Shown in pieces: positions 44,100 through 56,123 of a stretch of 64,000 nucleotides of DNA. The position numbers and the translations under genes were made by a program. Source of the stretch: Adiantum capillus-veneris (lineage: Eukaryota > Streptophyta > Polypodiopsida > Polypodiales > Pteridaceae); assembly GCA_014529385.2 (NCBI GenBank), contig CM043959.1:55582253-55646252 (forward strand). Direction: 5' to 3'. Numbering within the stretch: the stretch's first letter is position 1; each line of letters opens with the position of its first letter. The notes beneath the pieces were generated by a model. The model was given only the letters and a program-made list of their open reading frames with translations. It was not told where the DNA came from and ran no database searches.

Positions 44100-44890
44100 G
44101 GAAAAAAAGAAAGATCTACTACTAGCACTTTTGCCATATGTAGAGGGGAGTTACAAGGAGGCTAATCTCTTGGAATGGAACACCAAGCAAATCAAAGAAG
44201 CCATGCCATCATGGAAAGATTAGATCATGGGGGAGAACAATCATGCAATAACAATGAAATCATTTGCTTCGGCCCACCTTCAGATCGACCCAACATACTA
44301 CCCAATCGTTAGGAGGAGAAGGGAGGATGACTTTGAGAAACTTCTTGTTTCTCACCCTACACGGCTGAACTACCCAGTCTTCCCCAAAACAAGAGAGGCA
44401 TCTTCATTCACTTATATGAGGAAGGCAATCAAGCAAATGATTAGCCTAGTTTGAGGGAAGCGAGACATATCATTAAACATGATGTTAAAGTTTTGCTACA
44501 TGCTCTTCGCATGTTTCAATACATTAAGAAATACAAAAGCCAGTAAAGTAAAGTGGACTTAATTCTTGGATGGATACAAAGGACTTATATTCAGCTTGAA
44601 TGATACCCCCAAGATGAAGGTAATCTATGGACTATTTTCCAGAGTTACGTTCCTCCCAAGACACTACATGTAAACCTTTGAGGAGGCTTTCTATAGGGGA
44701 TATTTGGAAATGGACTCCACTATCTTTATGCCAATCTAGAAGGATCTCCATCTCAGATTTGTGGCCTACACCCTCCTTGAATGAGAAAACCCTTTGACAA
44801 GAATCTACAAACCACAGGAGGAGGATCACATGTAACAAATGATGTGGGCATTTCAGAAATATGTCGACAAGCAGAAACAAAGAAAGTCCC
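44100..44890 (+). pseudogene. C-terminal part of the additional ORF (element III type)
   Basis: Residues line up in order with the C-terminal 190 residues of the element II additional ORF. HPTRLNYPVFPKTREASSF matches NPTWLNYPVMPGPAEGERIS. FSRVTFLPRHYM-stop-TFEEAFYRGY matches FKRLMFLPSYHLQTFEEAFYTG. WAFQKYVDKQKQRKS matches YDAFLHQINQERRQ. Stops at 44,221, 44,452 and 44,737 and frame changes break it. It lies directly upstream of a polypurine tract and LTR, the expected place for the 3' end of the last gene. Confidence 0.75.
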
Positions 44891-44918
44891 TGGAATACTT
44901 GTCAAGGATGACAAGAAG

Positions 44919-44930
44919 CTGGGAGAGGGG
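44919..44930 (+). other. Polypurine tract of element III
   Basis: GGGAGAGGGGAA ends exactly at the TGTTGGAG start of the LTR, as GGAGGGGGGGAG does in element II. Confidence 0.85.
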
Positions 44931-46151
44931 AATGTTGGAGTAAGGAACTCAATCATGCCAATTTGAAAGAGGATGCTCAAATTTATCCACTTAATCGTTT
45001 ATTTTTTTCCTAAGCCGACATTGTACTTGCCGAGCCCAAAAGAATCTGATTGTCTCCAAATAGTTTGGTACTAAATGAGAGACTAGATATCCTAGTCTAC
45101 CACATTTTGAAATAATTATCTGTTTCAAACCAAATACCCAAATTTAACCTAGGGTATATAAGCCAAAAGTTATATTTATTAAGGGATCTATTAACTTTTG
45201 AGCTCACCTATTGAAGGGTATACCTACACTTGCATGCTCATGTTAGCAGCAAGCTAACGTGGACACCATTTTTTGGAGTTCTCCTTGTAAAAACAATTAT
45301 TATTTTGATAAATCGGGAATATTGTAACTCCTATTTTCTTGGTAAACTTTGTAATTAATGAGCCGGGGCTACAAGCTTCCAGATTGTATCAGCCATTCAA
45401 TTTCCAGCTTTGGTAGAACTCTAGATTATTACTTTTGACCACCCAAAAACCTTGGCTAAGGTATAAAAGCCAATTTTTGTACGTTTTTTGGATAACAATT
45501 ACACAGCATGAGCTAATGGTGCTCACTTCTCTCGTTCTCGCGCTTCCTACTCCCTCTCCTGCTGTCACATTGCGAATGCGTTTGTTGCATTGCAACCGCA
45601 GGTAAGAGCTCTATGCATTGACATAAGCCATTCACAGTATTTTGTAGCTTTTGGCGTCGCCGACCCGTGGCCTAATTTCATCATAACTAGGAATTTACAC
45701 TTTTAAAACGAAAACTAAGCATAGGCAGGGTATTGGGGCATCATTGCTAAGCATATAGATGCATTTTGGGTCGAAAACGACTAGGTAAAAAATCCACTGC
45801 TGTTAATAATTGCGATTTTGGAACTTGATCTAAAGTGGGGTTTGAGGCCATAGGCATGTGTTCTTAGGTCTTATAAACTTGTCCTAAAAGTTTCGCTACA
45901 TTTGGATGTCATTTGATGCTGTAACGGATGTGATTTGCTTGCCGATGAGCGATTAGCTTTTGGTGATTTCAGTCACTTGAGTGTAGCCCAAGTTAGATGC
46001 GAGTTGTTAGTTGTTTTTCGAGAGATTGACAACCTCTTGTAGCCTCTATGTACTAGTCAAGTCAGCTTCGTCCCATGGTTTGACAAATTAATCGAGGTTC
46101 TAGCTAATGCTGCAATAAGATAGGATGGTGAGGTTAGACATACGTCCCACA
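44931..46151 (+). repeat. Element III LTR (single copy)
   Basis: 1,221 bp from TGTTGGAGTAAGG to GTCCCACA. A polypurine tract precedes it and a primer-binding site follows it, so it serves both as a 3' and a 5' LTR. It starts with the same TGTTGGA as element II. A degenerate palindrome half (GTTAATAATTGCGATTTTGG, from 45,802) sits about 350 bp from its end. No second copy occurs in the window. Confidence 0.85.
45155..45468 (+). promoter_or_regulatory. Two TATA boxes in the element III LTR
   Basis: TATATAA at 45,155-45,161 (GGGTATATAAGCCAAAAG) and TATAAAA at 45,462-45,468 (AGGTATAAAAGCCAATTT) sit in similar contexts 307 bp apart. They look like a duplicated core promoter; which one is used cannot be told from sequence. 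Confidence 0.5.
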
Positions 46152-46153
46152 TT

Positions 46154-46171
46154 TGGCGCCGTTGCCGGGGA
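46154..46171 (+). other. Primer-binding site of element III (tRNA-Asp)
   Basis: TGGCGCCGTTGCCGGGGA follows the LTR end after TT. It is the classical plant gypsy site complementary to the 3' end of tRNA-Asp. Confidence 0.9.
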
Positions 46172-46850
46172 TCGAAGAGACCTAAACTAGGAAAAACACG
46201 AGCATCTTGTATAATTGTCCTTTAACTTCCTCTAGGTTCGCTTAGAGTTCAAAACACTCTTTTAGAAACCGCATAGCTTAAGATTGTCGTCTTTTGCTGT
46301 GTAGAGGTAGCTTGGAAGTAATCGTACTTGCTGAGTACCTTTAGGACTGTAGGATTGTAGATTTAGATTAGGATTTGGAGAATGATTGGTAGACGAGACA
46401 AATCTTAAGTTCAAGACTCTGAAAAACATAAAAAACACAAGAAAACGAGTGTTTGTGGACACTTTCCACAACCCCATTGCATGAGAAACTAGGAGTAGGG
46501 TAAGTAGGATCCGAGGTGGATTTCATAGCATTGCTCTCTCTGAAAGAATCAAGTGTGAGTTGTTATGTAAGGCTGTAGAATTTCAGGTCTACGGCTAGAA
46601 ATAGCACAAAAATACTCGAATTCACTCAATCCAACTTGGGAGTAAGCCTAAGAGTTGTCTGAACCAGTGGGTAAGCTCAAGGACACTTCAAGGTAAAAAT
46701 TTCAAGAAGTTGACTAAAACTCAGATTATTTACTTTTTCTTGACTTTTTAGGCCAAACTAAGTTTTGACTTGATTTATAGGCTTTAAAAACATCATAAAA
46801 AGAATGTCTTTGAGAAAATTGCAAAAAAGTGCTCATTTTTCAAGCCTCAA

Positions 46851-47722
46851 GTTAATAATCACGATTATTAACTTTTTGCTCTAAATTAGCCAAGACTCAT
46901 ATCATTGATTCATTGCATGTGTACAAACAACTTTTGTAAATGCCCAAAAGATTTGGATCATTAAACTGGCAAAAACTAGGTGAAAACTAAAGTTTTTACT
47001 GACTTTTTGAATCTTGAGTGTGAATTGAGAAAAAATTTATCCAAACTTGTTGAAAATTGATTCATAGGCTTATATTGATGTGATAAACATGTGTATATGC
47101 TCAGTTGACCAAAAACTTACAAAATTTTGGTAAAAGTAAATAATTGCGATTATTTGATTCTGCTCTGTTTTTGAACTTTTTTGACCAAGTTGGCATACCA
47201 CTAGCTTTACATGTTGTAATAAGCCCACAAATCAAATTTGGTAAGATTTGATCACTGGAGTGAAAATTGTGATAAAAATTGCAAAGTTAGTCTGCGGACA
47301 GATAATTGATGACCATTTGACCAAAAATTGTCCAAACTTGATGAAAATTGGCTAGTGACCTTAACATAAGGTGCTTAATAGATCTATGTCAAAGTTGGGA
47401 CAAAAATTTGTAAAAAATTGTCAAGAGTAAATGATCGCGATTATTTACATTTGCTTCAAAACTTGGTGATTTTGCAAATTTGAGTATACCACAAGGTCAA
47501 GCACATCAATTGGACCCCACAAATCAATTTTGGTGAAATTTGGACCACAAAAGTGAAACTTAAGCCAGATTCTCGAAATCAGAGTCTACGGACACGGAAC
47601 AGTGGGTAAACTTGATCAAATTTTGTCCAAACTTGTTGAAACTTTCCCAAGGGCTTTAACAAGTTGTATACTTGCCAAACCAATCCAAAAAGTGACAAAA
47701 GTAAATAATCACGATTATTTAC
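46851..47722. repeat. Array of ATCGCGAT-centred palindromes in the element III leader
   Basis: Four 22-bp palindromes at 46,851-46,872, 47,136-47,157, 47,427-47,448 and 47,701-47,722 combine left arms GTAAATA or GTTAATA, a core ATCGCGAT (or ATCACGAT, ATTGCGAT) and right arms TATTTAC or TATTAAC. Spacing is 285, 291 and 274 bp. They sit in a degenerate tandem repeat sharing TCCAAACTTGTTGAAAATTG and CACAAATCAAATTTGGT. The last copy is about 430 bp upstream of gag. Confidence 0.9.
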
Positions 47723-48127
47723 TTCTGCTATCCAGAGACTTCAAATTTGGCTTTTGGGCTTATACAGTGTTAGACCAACATAATATAAGGCCATAGGGAA
47801 ATTTTGGATTCAATCGGATCAAAATTGGTACAGATACACTTAGTTTACAGATTGCAGATTAAACCTTTGATTTTGCTAAGCTGAATCTGAAAGTCAAAAT
47901 TTTGACTTCCATAGCATGAATTGAAGTGAAATACAGAGACCAATCACTGGAATTCTCAAGAGCTCTATTGTCCTTATAGAAAAATAGCTAATTTGATAAA
48001 TTTTGTACAAGAATCAGGTTGCAGACGAGGAATCAGTGGCTTGACAAAAAGTTGCAATTGAAACAAGTGGAAATTGACGACAAGTCAGTCTACGGTGAGT
48101 ACTCAAACCAGGGCTTCATAAGTCTAT

Positions 48128-50495
48128 ATGAACCTTAGATCCGGTCGTGTAATAGGAAATCAAAGCCTATTCGGAAACACCAGTAGAGTCTCCATTGAAG
48201 AAAGCGTAAATCAAGGCAATTCTTTGCACACAATTCCTGAAGAAGTTTTGGACACTTTTTCAGATTCAACATCCAAAATGTCTTCTTACTCGACTCACTC
48301 GGAAACCGGAACGACAATGCGCTACAAGCATATCCTCTCTTTTTACAAGACTAATCGTCATGGAGCCCAAGTTTACTTAGATCCTAATGAAGAGTATGCT
48401 ATTCGTATTGATGATCATGGTATTGAGTTAGAAGAAGAGATTAGGGCAAATAAACAAGGAAAAATGTACATGGATCGGAATGGAACTCAATATGTACAAG
48501 TTGAAAATTCTAATGTGGTAGACAAATGGGGCTCAGAAGTAAACACTATAATTCCAGATATGTTAGCAAAAGAAGGACCACGAACTTTGGAATTCGAGGG
48601 ATACTATCAAGTAGACTTGAAGCCTTTGAAATGGCTTAGTACGGATAATCCTAGGATTGGAGTCTATTGTTGGGAAGATAAAAACATAAAAGATCTTTTG
48701 TGGACTCCTCATGCTAGACCAAGACAATTAACGGCCATGAAGATCATCTATATCTTCAAAATCAAAGATAAGGGATCTGCGGATCTATCAACTTACTTGT
48801 TTAGGGATTGTTATAACAACAACTTTGTTATGATGACTCCTGAGGAGGTAGAACAAACCAAATACTAGGGGTATTCCATACGGGATTGGATATTGGGTCA
48901 AGGACCAAAAACCACTCCAAGAGACAAACATCGTGAGAGACCAATAAATCACGTAGAAAAATGGGTGACACTAAGGCTAGCCTAGGGCTACATGAGTCAC
49001 TATTTCCGACAGATTGGTTTGAAGGACTCAAAACAGGACCAACTCCAAGAAGACCTGAAGTTGAACCAAATAGACGTGTTGGACCAGCTGATTTTCAAAA
49101 ATGGATCAGAAAATACAGTGGATCCGGGGATCCATATGACCACTTAGCAAGCTTCAAGCAAGTGCTAAGAGAAGAGCGTATATTCGATTTCCATACTCAA
49201 TTTGAGGGGTTTGGAATGACATTAGAAGGAAAAGCTTTGACATGGTTCCAAAACATTCCACCAAGGTCAATCATGGATTTGAATACATTAGCTCAAGGAT
49301 TTGTAGCTGCTTGTTCTAAAACGGAGATTAAACATAATACGGTAGCTGAAATCTATAGCTTTAAACAGAACATGGTGAATCTGTTAGGGATTGTGCAACT
49401 CGAATGAAACAATACATTGCCAGATGTCCAGAGATGGAGATACCTGCAGAGGAGCGACTTGTCTCATTGTTTCTGGAGGGACTGCTAAACAAAGAACTTC
49501 ATGCTATACTCTATAGTAAAAAGCATACAACCCTAGAGACGTGTGTGTCTGATGCTATCGACCTAGGAGACAATTGTGAGATCTTTAATGAAGAGGATGT
49601 CCCTAAGGATAACCAAAGCGAGAATACTACATCCACAAAGCCAACACAATTGGGAACGGCTGCTGCGGCACCACTCTCAGCCATAGAAGATATGTTAAAA
49701 AGGATGAATGACATGATGAACAATATGCAAAAAGAACCTATGAGAGGACCAAGACAGGGGATATCCCCACAAGGACAACCAATTAGGCCACAAAAATGGT
49801 GTGCAATCGAGGGTAAATGGACCAACCACAAGACCCACGAGTGCTACTTCAGACCAAAGTATGATGGGAATGTTCAATACGTGCCCATGAGGCCACAAGG
49901 ACAACCCATGGATAGATATCAACCTAATATGGCTCAAGTTCAAAGACCACCAATGGGTATGGAGAGACCTCAACCTATGTTGGGACAACAACCTCCTTAT
50001 CCAGGACATAATGCGGTGCCTGTAAAGCACATACACTCAGAAGGAGTCATAGATGAACAAGCATTAGTGCCTGTTACAACCTATGCAGAGTCTTGTCCAT
50101 CTAAAATAATAGTAGAGGGAGATTGGTATAGTCCAAAACCACAACCAATGGAGGAAACCATGACTTATGCTCCATCAGAGCTCTCACCAATGTATTATGT
50201 AGCTAATCAAGGTGTCAACCCTCCCATGGGAAGACCCATGATGAAGCCCAGAACAGGAAACTGTCATAACTGTGGTGCTGATGACCATTGGAAGAACGAA
50301 TGTCCAGAGCCTGACAAAAACCTCAAACCAATTGAATCCTATTGCATACAATGTTGCAAAAAGGGAGGACACTTTCTGGAAGATTTTTCTAAGAATCCTT
50401 TGAACAAAGGAAAAACTGTAGTCAACATAGTCCAAGTGTTACCTAGTAGCTCATCAGAGAGCAAGCCGATTGTTCCAATCAAGGTAATCACTTGA
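48128..50495 (+). pseudogene. Element III Gag
   Basis: From ATG 48,128 (MNLRSGRVIGNQ) the frame runs 246 codons through the same unrecognised N-terminal region as element II (AQVYLDPNEEYAIRID, GKMYMDRNGTQYVQV), then stops. The capsid domain follows at 48,961-49,500 (FGMTLEGKALTWFQNI, KTEIKHNTVAEIYSFKQ, MKQYIARCPEMEIP) across two frame changes. KWCAIEGKWTNHKTHECYF matches the point where element II has its TGA. The C-terminal zinc region has CHNCGADDHWKNEC and a second, altered CIQCCKKGGHF. Confidence 0.85.
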
Positions 50496-51425
50496 GCCCA
50501 GGCAAAGAAAAAGAAACACAATTTCTTTGATGATTTGGAGAACATGAAATTTTCTTCTCAAAGAATCAAAAGGAGCAGAAGCAAAAGATATGAGATGAGA
50601 AAACAAAAACAACGGGTTGAAAACGAACAGAAAGAAAAAATTCTAGCCCAGGACAAGTCGAAAGAAACTGGCAGTAAATTAAAGGAAACAGCCGTGAAAT
50701 CTGGAGGATCCATTCTGGTTGATAAAATTTTTGAGCCTATCAATGCCGCCTTGGAAACCTACCAAGTAGGACTTAAAGCGGGCCAAAACATGGAAAAAAA
50801 ATGGAAAAACTATCCATCTCCAGACATGGAAGCAGCTAAGCTGGAAGCTTATCAAAATTTGGTAAGAATCACACAGGAAATGCCGGATAAATAGAAACCC
50901 AAGCTTGAAAGTATTTTAAAATCAAAAGAGCTTGCGGTAGAAGAAACGAAAGAAAAATCCGATGTGGTGGCAGAACCCCACCTTGAAACAAATGAACCAG
51001 AGCTCATAGTGCCGGACAGTGAAGATGCCTTAGAAGGAATTCCATTCATAGAGGAAGATTGGCCAGGACACTTATGGGAAAAGGTAAGGGAGATCAATGA
51101 TGGGAACGTAACTTTAAAGTCGGCTCCTATAGAGGAAGTCTGGTTGGATAACCTACCATCTGATATAAACATGGATATACAATCCTTATGCGGGGATTGC
51201 GGATCAGAGGCTTCAGGGATATCTAAACCAATGACATTAAAAACATTACCTTCTTACTTGGGAGATAACGAAGATGAATTTATCATTTGTTTACAAAACC
51301 ACTCAAGTCAAAAGAGCCAAACAGACCCTAGAAGTAGACAACATTCATTCAATCATGTCTATACCTATCCAATGCACTTTTACTTTGTGAGGACTGTTGA
51401 AACTCAGGCCATACTTATGGAATGA
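50496..51425 (+). pseudogene. Element III pol N-terminal segment
   Basis: Continues in the last gag frame after TGA at 50,493. A Lys/Glu-rich helical stretch (50,535-50,894) comes first. Then, after a TAG at 50,892, VPDSEDALEGIPFIEEDWPG and MTLKTLPSYLGDNED follow, the conserved segment also seen in element II. Confidence 0.7.
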
Positions 51426-51528
51426 TTTATAGAAAATCCTAGAAAAGGTGGGGATAACGGGGTTAATCTCTAAGAATCTGGGAAACTCGAAAAATCAAAT
51501 ATAATACAAAGAGATTCGATCAATTCCT

Positions 51529-53030
51529 ATGAACAAGGTCAGAGAATATTATGAAAGGAAAGAAGGAAACACTACCCTCCCAGTGAAGTATAATGACATT
51601 GAAACCATGGCAATACTGGATAGTGGAGCTGGCATAGCCATAGCCACTAAAGTAGTATGGGAATCCCGGGGACAGCCAGCCATTAGACAAACGCGAATGA
51701 AATTGAAGTTAGCTGACAGACACATTGAAAGACCATTAGGGCTACTAAAAAAAGTGATAGTCAACTCCCGTGGAATTGAATATCAACACACTTTTTCCAT
51801 AGTAGACTTTGGGAAAAAACTCAACTATGAAATCATATTGGAAAGACCTTTCATGCGACAGGTACAACTTAACCAAGATTGGGGAAACGACTATTTGTAC
51901 TTGAAGTAGGTGGGATCTATAACAAGAGTCAATCTAAAAGACCACACCTATAGAGACGTCTTGTAAACACCCATCCAAGAGTTTGATTCAGTCTCTTCAG
52001 CTGCAACTAAACTTCCATCTTGGCTAAACAAAGACACTCCTATTTGGATGTGCGGAGCCTTTGAAAATGGAAGCTTAAGATGAGAGGAACGTATCATAGA
52101 AAGGGACTATACAGACGAACCCTACATACCTGAACGCTTTCTAGAGCATTTATTTGAACCATTCGAGTGGACTCAAATTTTAGCGACAATGGATGTATGC
52201 GTGAACACGTCTATGCCTACTCAATCTTGCAAAATGAGATGGCTACAACATAATTCCCATCCAAATGATATCAGTTCTTAACATTGAAAACAAGGATGAG
52301 GAAACAAAGGACTTGATGAAAGCTCAACAAGTCTTTTTTGACCTCTATTATGATGCGACTGACGAGTTGGAAGAACACTCAGCTACCTCCAAAGATTCGA
52401 GATCCGAAAAAGAACATACGAGAGCTCAACTACTCTTCAGGGGAAGGGAGGAAAAGTTTTTTGACTTTCCAAACAAGAAATCAAGAAGACAAAAATGGTA
52501 TAGAAGAAAGAGGGACACTAAAATTGTGAAAGCACGACCTATGCCATCAGTCTCCAATAAAACACAATTCTTGATGCAGATAGATGCTAATGATTGTGTC
52601 AAGGAATAACTGGCAGATATCCTTCAAACGGAAACTCAAAAATGTCTCAGACATTGAGAAAAACAAGGAAGGGTACTCATGAAGAACATCAAGATAAAAA
52701 ACCACTCATGACCAGAGTCGAGCGGAAAAAGAAATATCAAGAGTTGAAAAAAGCTCTAAAAGAGATATACACCACCGAAATGGAAACCACGGAAGAGGAT
52801 GGTAAGGATGTAATGCATGTTCCATCCCATTACAAAAAGTATACTCTCCAAGATCGGAAAATGATAATCGAACAACCGGTTAGGGAACTACGGAAACAAG
52901 GCGGATTCTTACGAAGGCCCTGAAAACGCTAAAAGGGTAGACTTGGATGAACCAGGAGAAGAGCCTAGACCGGCTTACATTGCAAATGACCTAACAAAAG
53001 AAGAATAAAAGCTTTTGCTAAGCTTGTTAA
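51529..53030 (+). pseudogene. Element III first protease and linker
   Basis: MAILDSGAGIAIATKVVWES (Asp near 51,619) gives a DSGA active site. YEIILERPFMRQ has E in place of the Gly of ILG. The acidic/basic linker to RT is in three frames (52,265-52,609, 52,594-52,923, onward) with segments matching element II such as MTRVERKKKYQELKKALK and HYKKYTLQDRKMIIEQP. Confidence 0.85.
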
Positions 53031-54430
53031 AGGAATACCACGATATCTTTGCTTGGTCTTACAAGGATCTCAAGGGTGTTGATCCAGAGATCTGCCAACA
53101 TACCATACCCATGAGAGATGATGCACTTACTAAGTAGATATAAACCATACACTTATAACAAAACATTTTCCAAGAAGATCAAAGAAGAGATTGAAAAACT
53201 AAAGGAAGCTGAATTCATTTATGAAATTGAACACACTGATTGGGTTTCCCCAATTGTGGTAGTACCTAAGAAGAATGGGAAATTACGAGTGTACGTTAAT
53301 CTCAAAAAAGTGAATGCAACTACCATTAGAGACAACTTTCCTCTTCCGATAACGGAGCACGTTTTAGAACGAGTGGCAGAAAAAGAAGCTTACAGCTTCC
53401 TAGATGGCTTTTCGGGATACAATCAACTTTTGGTTGACCCAAAAGATCAGCATAAAACTGCTTTTGCAACAGAATGGGGTATATTTGCCTATCGGGTTAT
53501 TCCATTTGGGTTAACTAATTCTCCAGCCACATTTCAGAGATTAATGAGCCATGCTTTCAAAGAGTATCTTCGGAGATTCTTGGAAGTATACATGGATGAT
53601 TTATGTGGACATTCGTCAATCCAAGCTGATCATTTTGAACACCTCAAAAAGGTATTCGAGAAATGTAGACTTTACAGGATTTGCTTAAACCCGGAAAAGT
53701 GCACATTCATGGGAAGACAAGGGAAAATCCTTGGACACATAGTGTCTAAAAATGACATAGCTACGGATATTGAAAAGATTCATGTCATTGTTGATTTGCC
53801 TAGACCAACAAGAGTTAAAGGGGTACAAGCCTTCATGGGACATTGTGGATATTACCGACGGTTCATCTACATGTATGCTATAATTGCAAAACCCATGTAT
53901 AGCTTGATTACGCACTTTGAATGGACTAAGGCATGTGAAGAATACTTCATGAAGCTTAAGCAAGCTCTCACCTCAGCTCCAATATTGAAAGAACCCGATT
54001 GGGATAAGGTATTCCACGTACACGTAGATGCTTCAAACTTTGCTATTGGTTGTATACTAGCCCAACCAGGAGATGGAAAAATTGACTTTCCTATTTCTTA
54101 TGCTAGCCGGCAACAACTGAATATGGAAGAAAAGAATTACACCACCACTGAAAGAGAAGGATTAGAAATGATCTATGCCATTATAAAGTATAGACATTAC
54201 CTATTGGCCAACAAGTTTGTGTTCTTTGTGGACCACCAAGCTTTGTTATATTTGGTCAACAAGCCATGCAACACATGAAGAATAGTGAGATGGTTCATCA
54301 TTCTTCTCGAATTTTATTTCATTGTGGTTGTAAAAAAAGGCACTACACATCAACGAGCAGATCATTTGCCCAGGATTGTTTTAGGGGAATCACCTAAATG
54401 GGTAGATGATGATATACCAGATGCCTATTT
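53031..54430 (+). pseudogene. Element III reverse transcriptase and RNase H
   Basis: The best kept frame (53,118-54,278) reads IYEIEHTDWVSPIVVVPKKN, LRVYVNLKKVN, HVLERVAEKEAYSF and FGLTNSPATFQRLM, then YMDD at 53,589-53,600 and FMGHCGYYRRFIYMYA. RNase H follows: HVHVDASNFAIGCILAQ, NYTTTEREGLEMIYA, FFVDHQALLYLVNKPC. The codon at 53,370-53,372 is CGA where elements I and II have TGA. A TGA at 54,276 ends the frame. A stop in the DDEIKLL-type pre-RT region lies at about 53,007. Confidence 0.9.
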
Positions 54431-54780
54431 GTAATCCGTGGAAATGATACCTAGATGGTCGGAAGAAATTGTGTCATTGATGACAATAGCTCAAGTGGAT
54501 TCACCACTTCCTATCACAGTTGATTTAATCGAGCAAACGGTTATGTATCAATTACTAGTTGGGAGGCTATATAAAAGAAATCGACATAGGATATTGCTTT
54601 TATGCATTAACCTTGAAGAAAGGGATCAGTACCTAAGTCAAGCACATGTTACCATAGTAGGACTTCACTTTGCGGAAGACCAAACTATGCAACAAATCTT
54701 AAGACTTGGAGTATTTTGGCCAACTATGAGAAGAGATGTTTGATATTTTGTAAAAGATTGCCCTCAATGTCAGAAACAAC
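54431..54780 (+). pseudogene. Element III first integrase-type zinc-binding unit
   Basis: YQLLVGRLYKRNRHRILLLC, then QAHVTIVGLHFAEDQTM, LRLGVFWPTMRRDV, a TGA, and YFVKDCPQCQK give H..H..C..C. This is separate from the second unit 250 bp further on. Confidence 0.8.
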
Positions 54781-56110
54781 CACCCATTCCTCATGTAACA
54801 TTCTTTCAAATGTCACCTGTTCCTTAGTGGAGTAACTATTTGGTTACTTGCTTGTTGAACCGAACATTTCCTGAGGATATGAGTAAACGCCATCAAAGAG
54901 CAATTGAAACAGAAGCAAGAGACTATACTCTCATCGGAGAGGTAAGGATCAACATTTGTGTCTTTGTGCAAATGAAAACGAGTATATTCCGATTATAGAA
55001 CAAGCACATACTGGATTAGCTGGAGCTCACTTTTCTAGTGAGACCACCACAAGAGCAATCTTGATGATGGCAGGCATATGGTGGCCAACACTTTTTGCAG
55101 ATGCCAAATAATATGTTTGAAGGTGTGATGCTTGTCAACGAGCAAAAATGCCAACACGAGTAGACAACATGCCCTTAAGACCAATGATGGGGGCTAGAGC
55201 CTTCGCAAAATGGGATATAGATTTTGTTGGACCGATACAGCCATCTGCTTATAGAACCCAAGCTCAATATATCATTGTAGCTATGGACTATTTGACCAAG
55301 TGGACCGAGGCTAAAGCAACCCAAAAGAATGATGCCAGAACCACTGCTGCATTCTTATATGAGTATGTATTCGTAAGGTATGGACTTCCAATAGAGATTG
55401 TTAGTGATCGGGGAACTCATTTTCTCAATGAGGTAATAGAGTATTTTCTTAATGAGTTTATGGTTATCCATAACAAATCAACACCCTATCACCCACAAGC
55501 AAACGGACAAGCTGAGCATACGAATAAAATTCTTAGCTCGGTACTGACCAAAGTGGTTAGTTCAGGAAGAATAGACTGGGAAATGAATCTCCATGCTGCT
55601 CTATGGGCTTCTCGAGTTTCATTCAAAACGGATTTAAATGCTACACCCTTTAACCTTGTTTATGGTCTTGATGCCATACTACCAATAGAATTTCTATTGC
55701 CGACCTTAAGGTTAGCACAAACTCTTGTGTGGACTGGACATGAATTGTAAGAAAGACTTGAAGATTTGGAAAAGCTAGACGAGCACAGGCTAACTGCTGT
55801 AGCTCATATCTATGCACAAAAGAGGAAGCAAAAATAGTTTTTTGATTCCCACTTAATCACCAAAATTTTCAAGAAAGGGGACTTAGTTCTAGTCTATTCC
55901 CTTAAGCAACACATTCCCAAGTTTAAGAAAAAGGGAAATGGACCATTTATCATTGAAGATGTATCTCCAAGTGGAGCAGTAAAATTTTCAACCATAGATG
56001 GTGAACCAATGTCTAATTGGATTAGTGGATGTCGTTTAAAGAAATACAATTTGCCAGCAACCAATGAATTGCTAAAGAGAATGCGTGCAGCCAAACAAAG
56101 GAAGATGAAG
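54781..56110 (+). pseudogene. Element III second zinc-binding unit, integrase core and GPY/F module
   Basis: The second H2C2 unit (EQAHTGLAGAHFSSETTT, WWPTLFADAK, RCDACQRAKMP; 54,990-55,150) precedes the core at 55,148-55,750. DDE residues lie in KWDIDFVGPI, IVSDRGTHFL and ANGQAEHTNK. GPFIIEDVSPSGAVKF-type sequence at 55,930-55,990 is the GPY/F module. Stops at about 55,109, 55,748 and 55,837. Confidence 0.88.
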
Positions 56111-56123
56111 CGACAACAGGTTA

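Noticed and set aside
46154-46171. tRNA-Asp gene fragment
   Set aside because: Only the 18-nt complement of the tRNA 3' end is present, directly after an LTR, so it is a primer-binding site.
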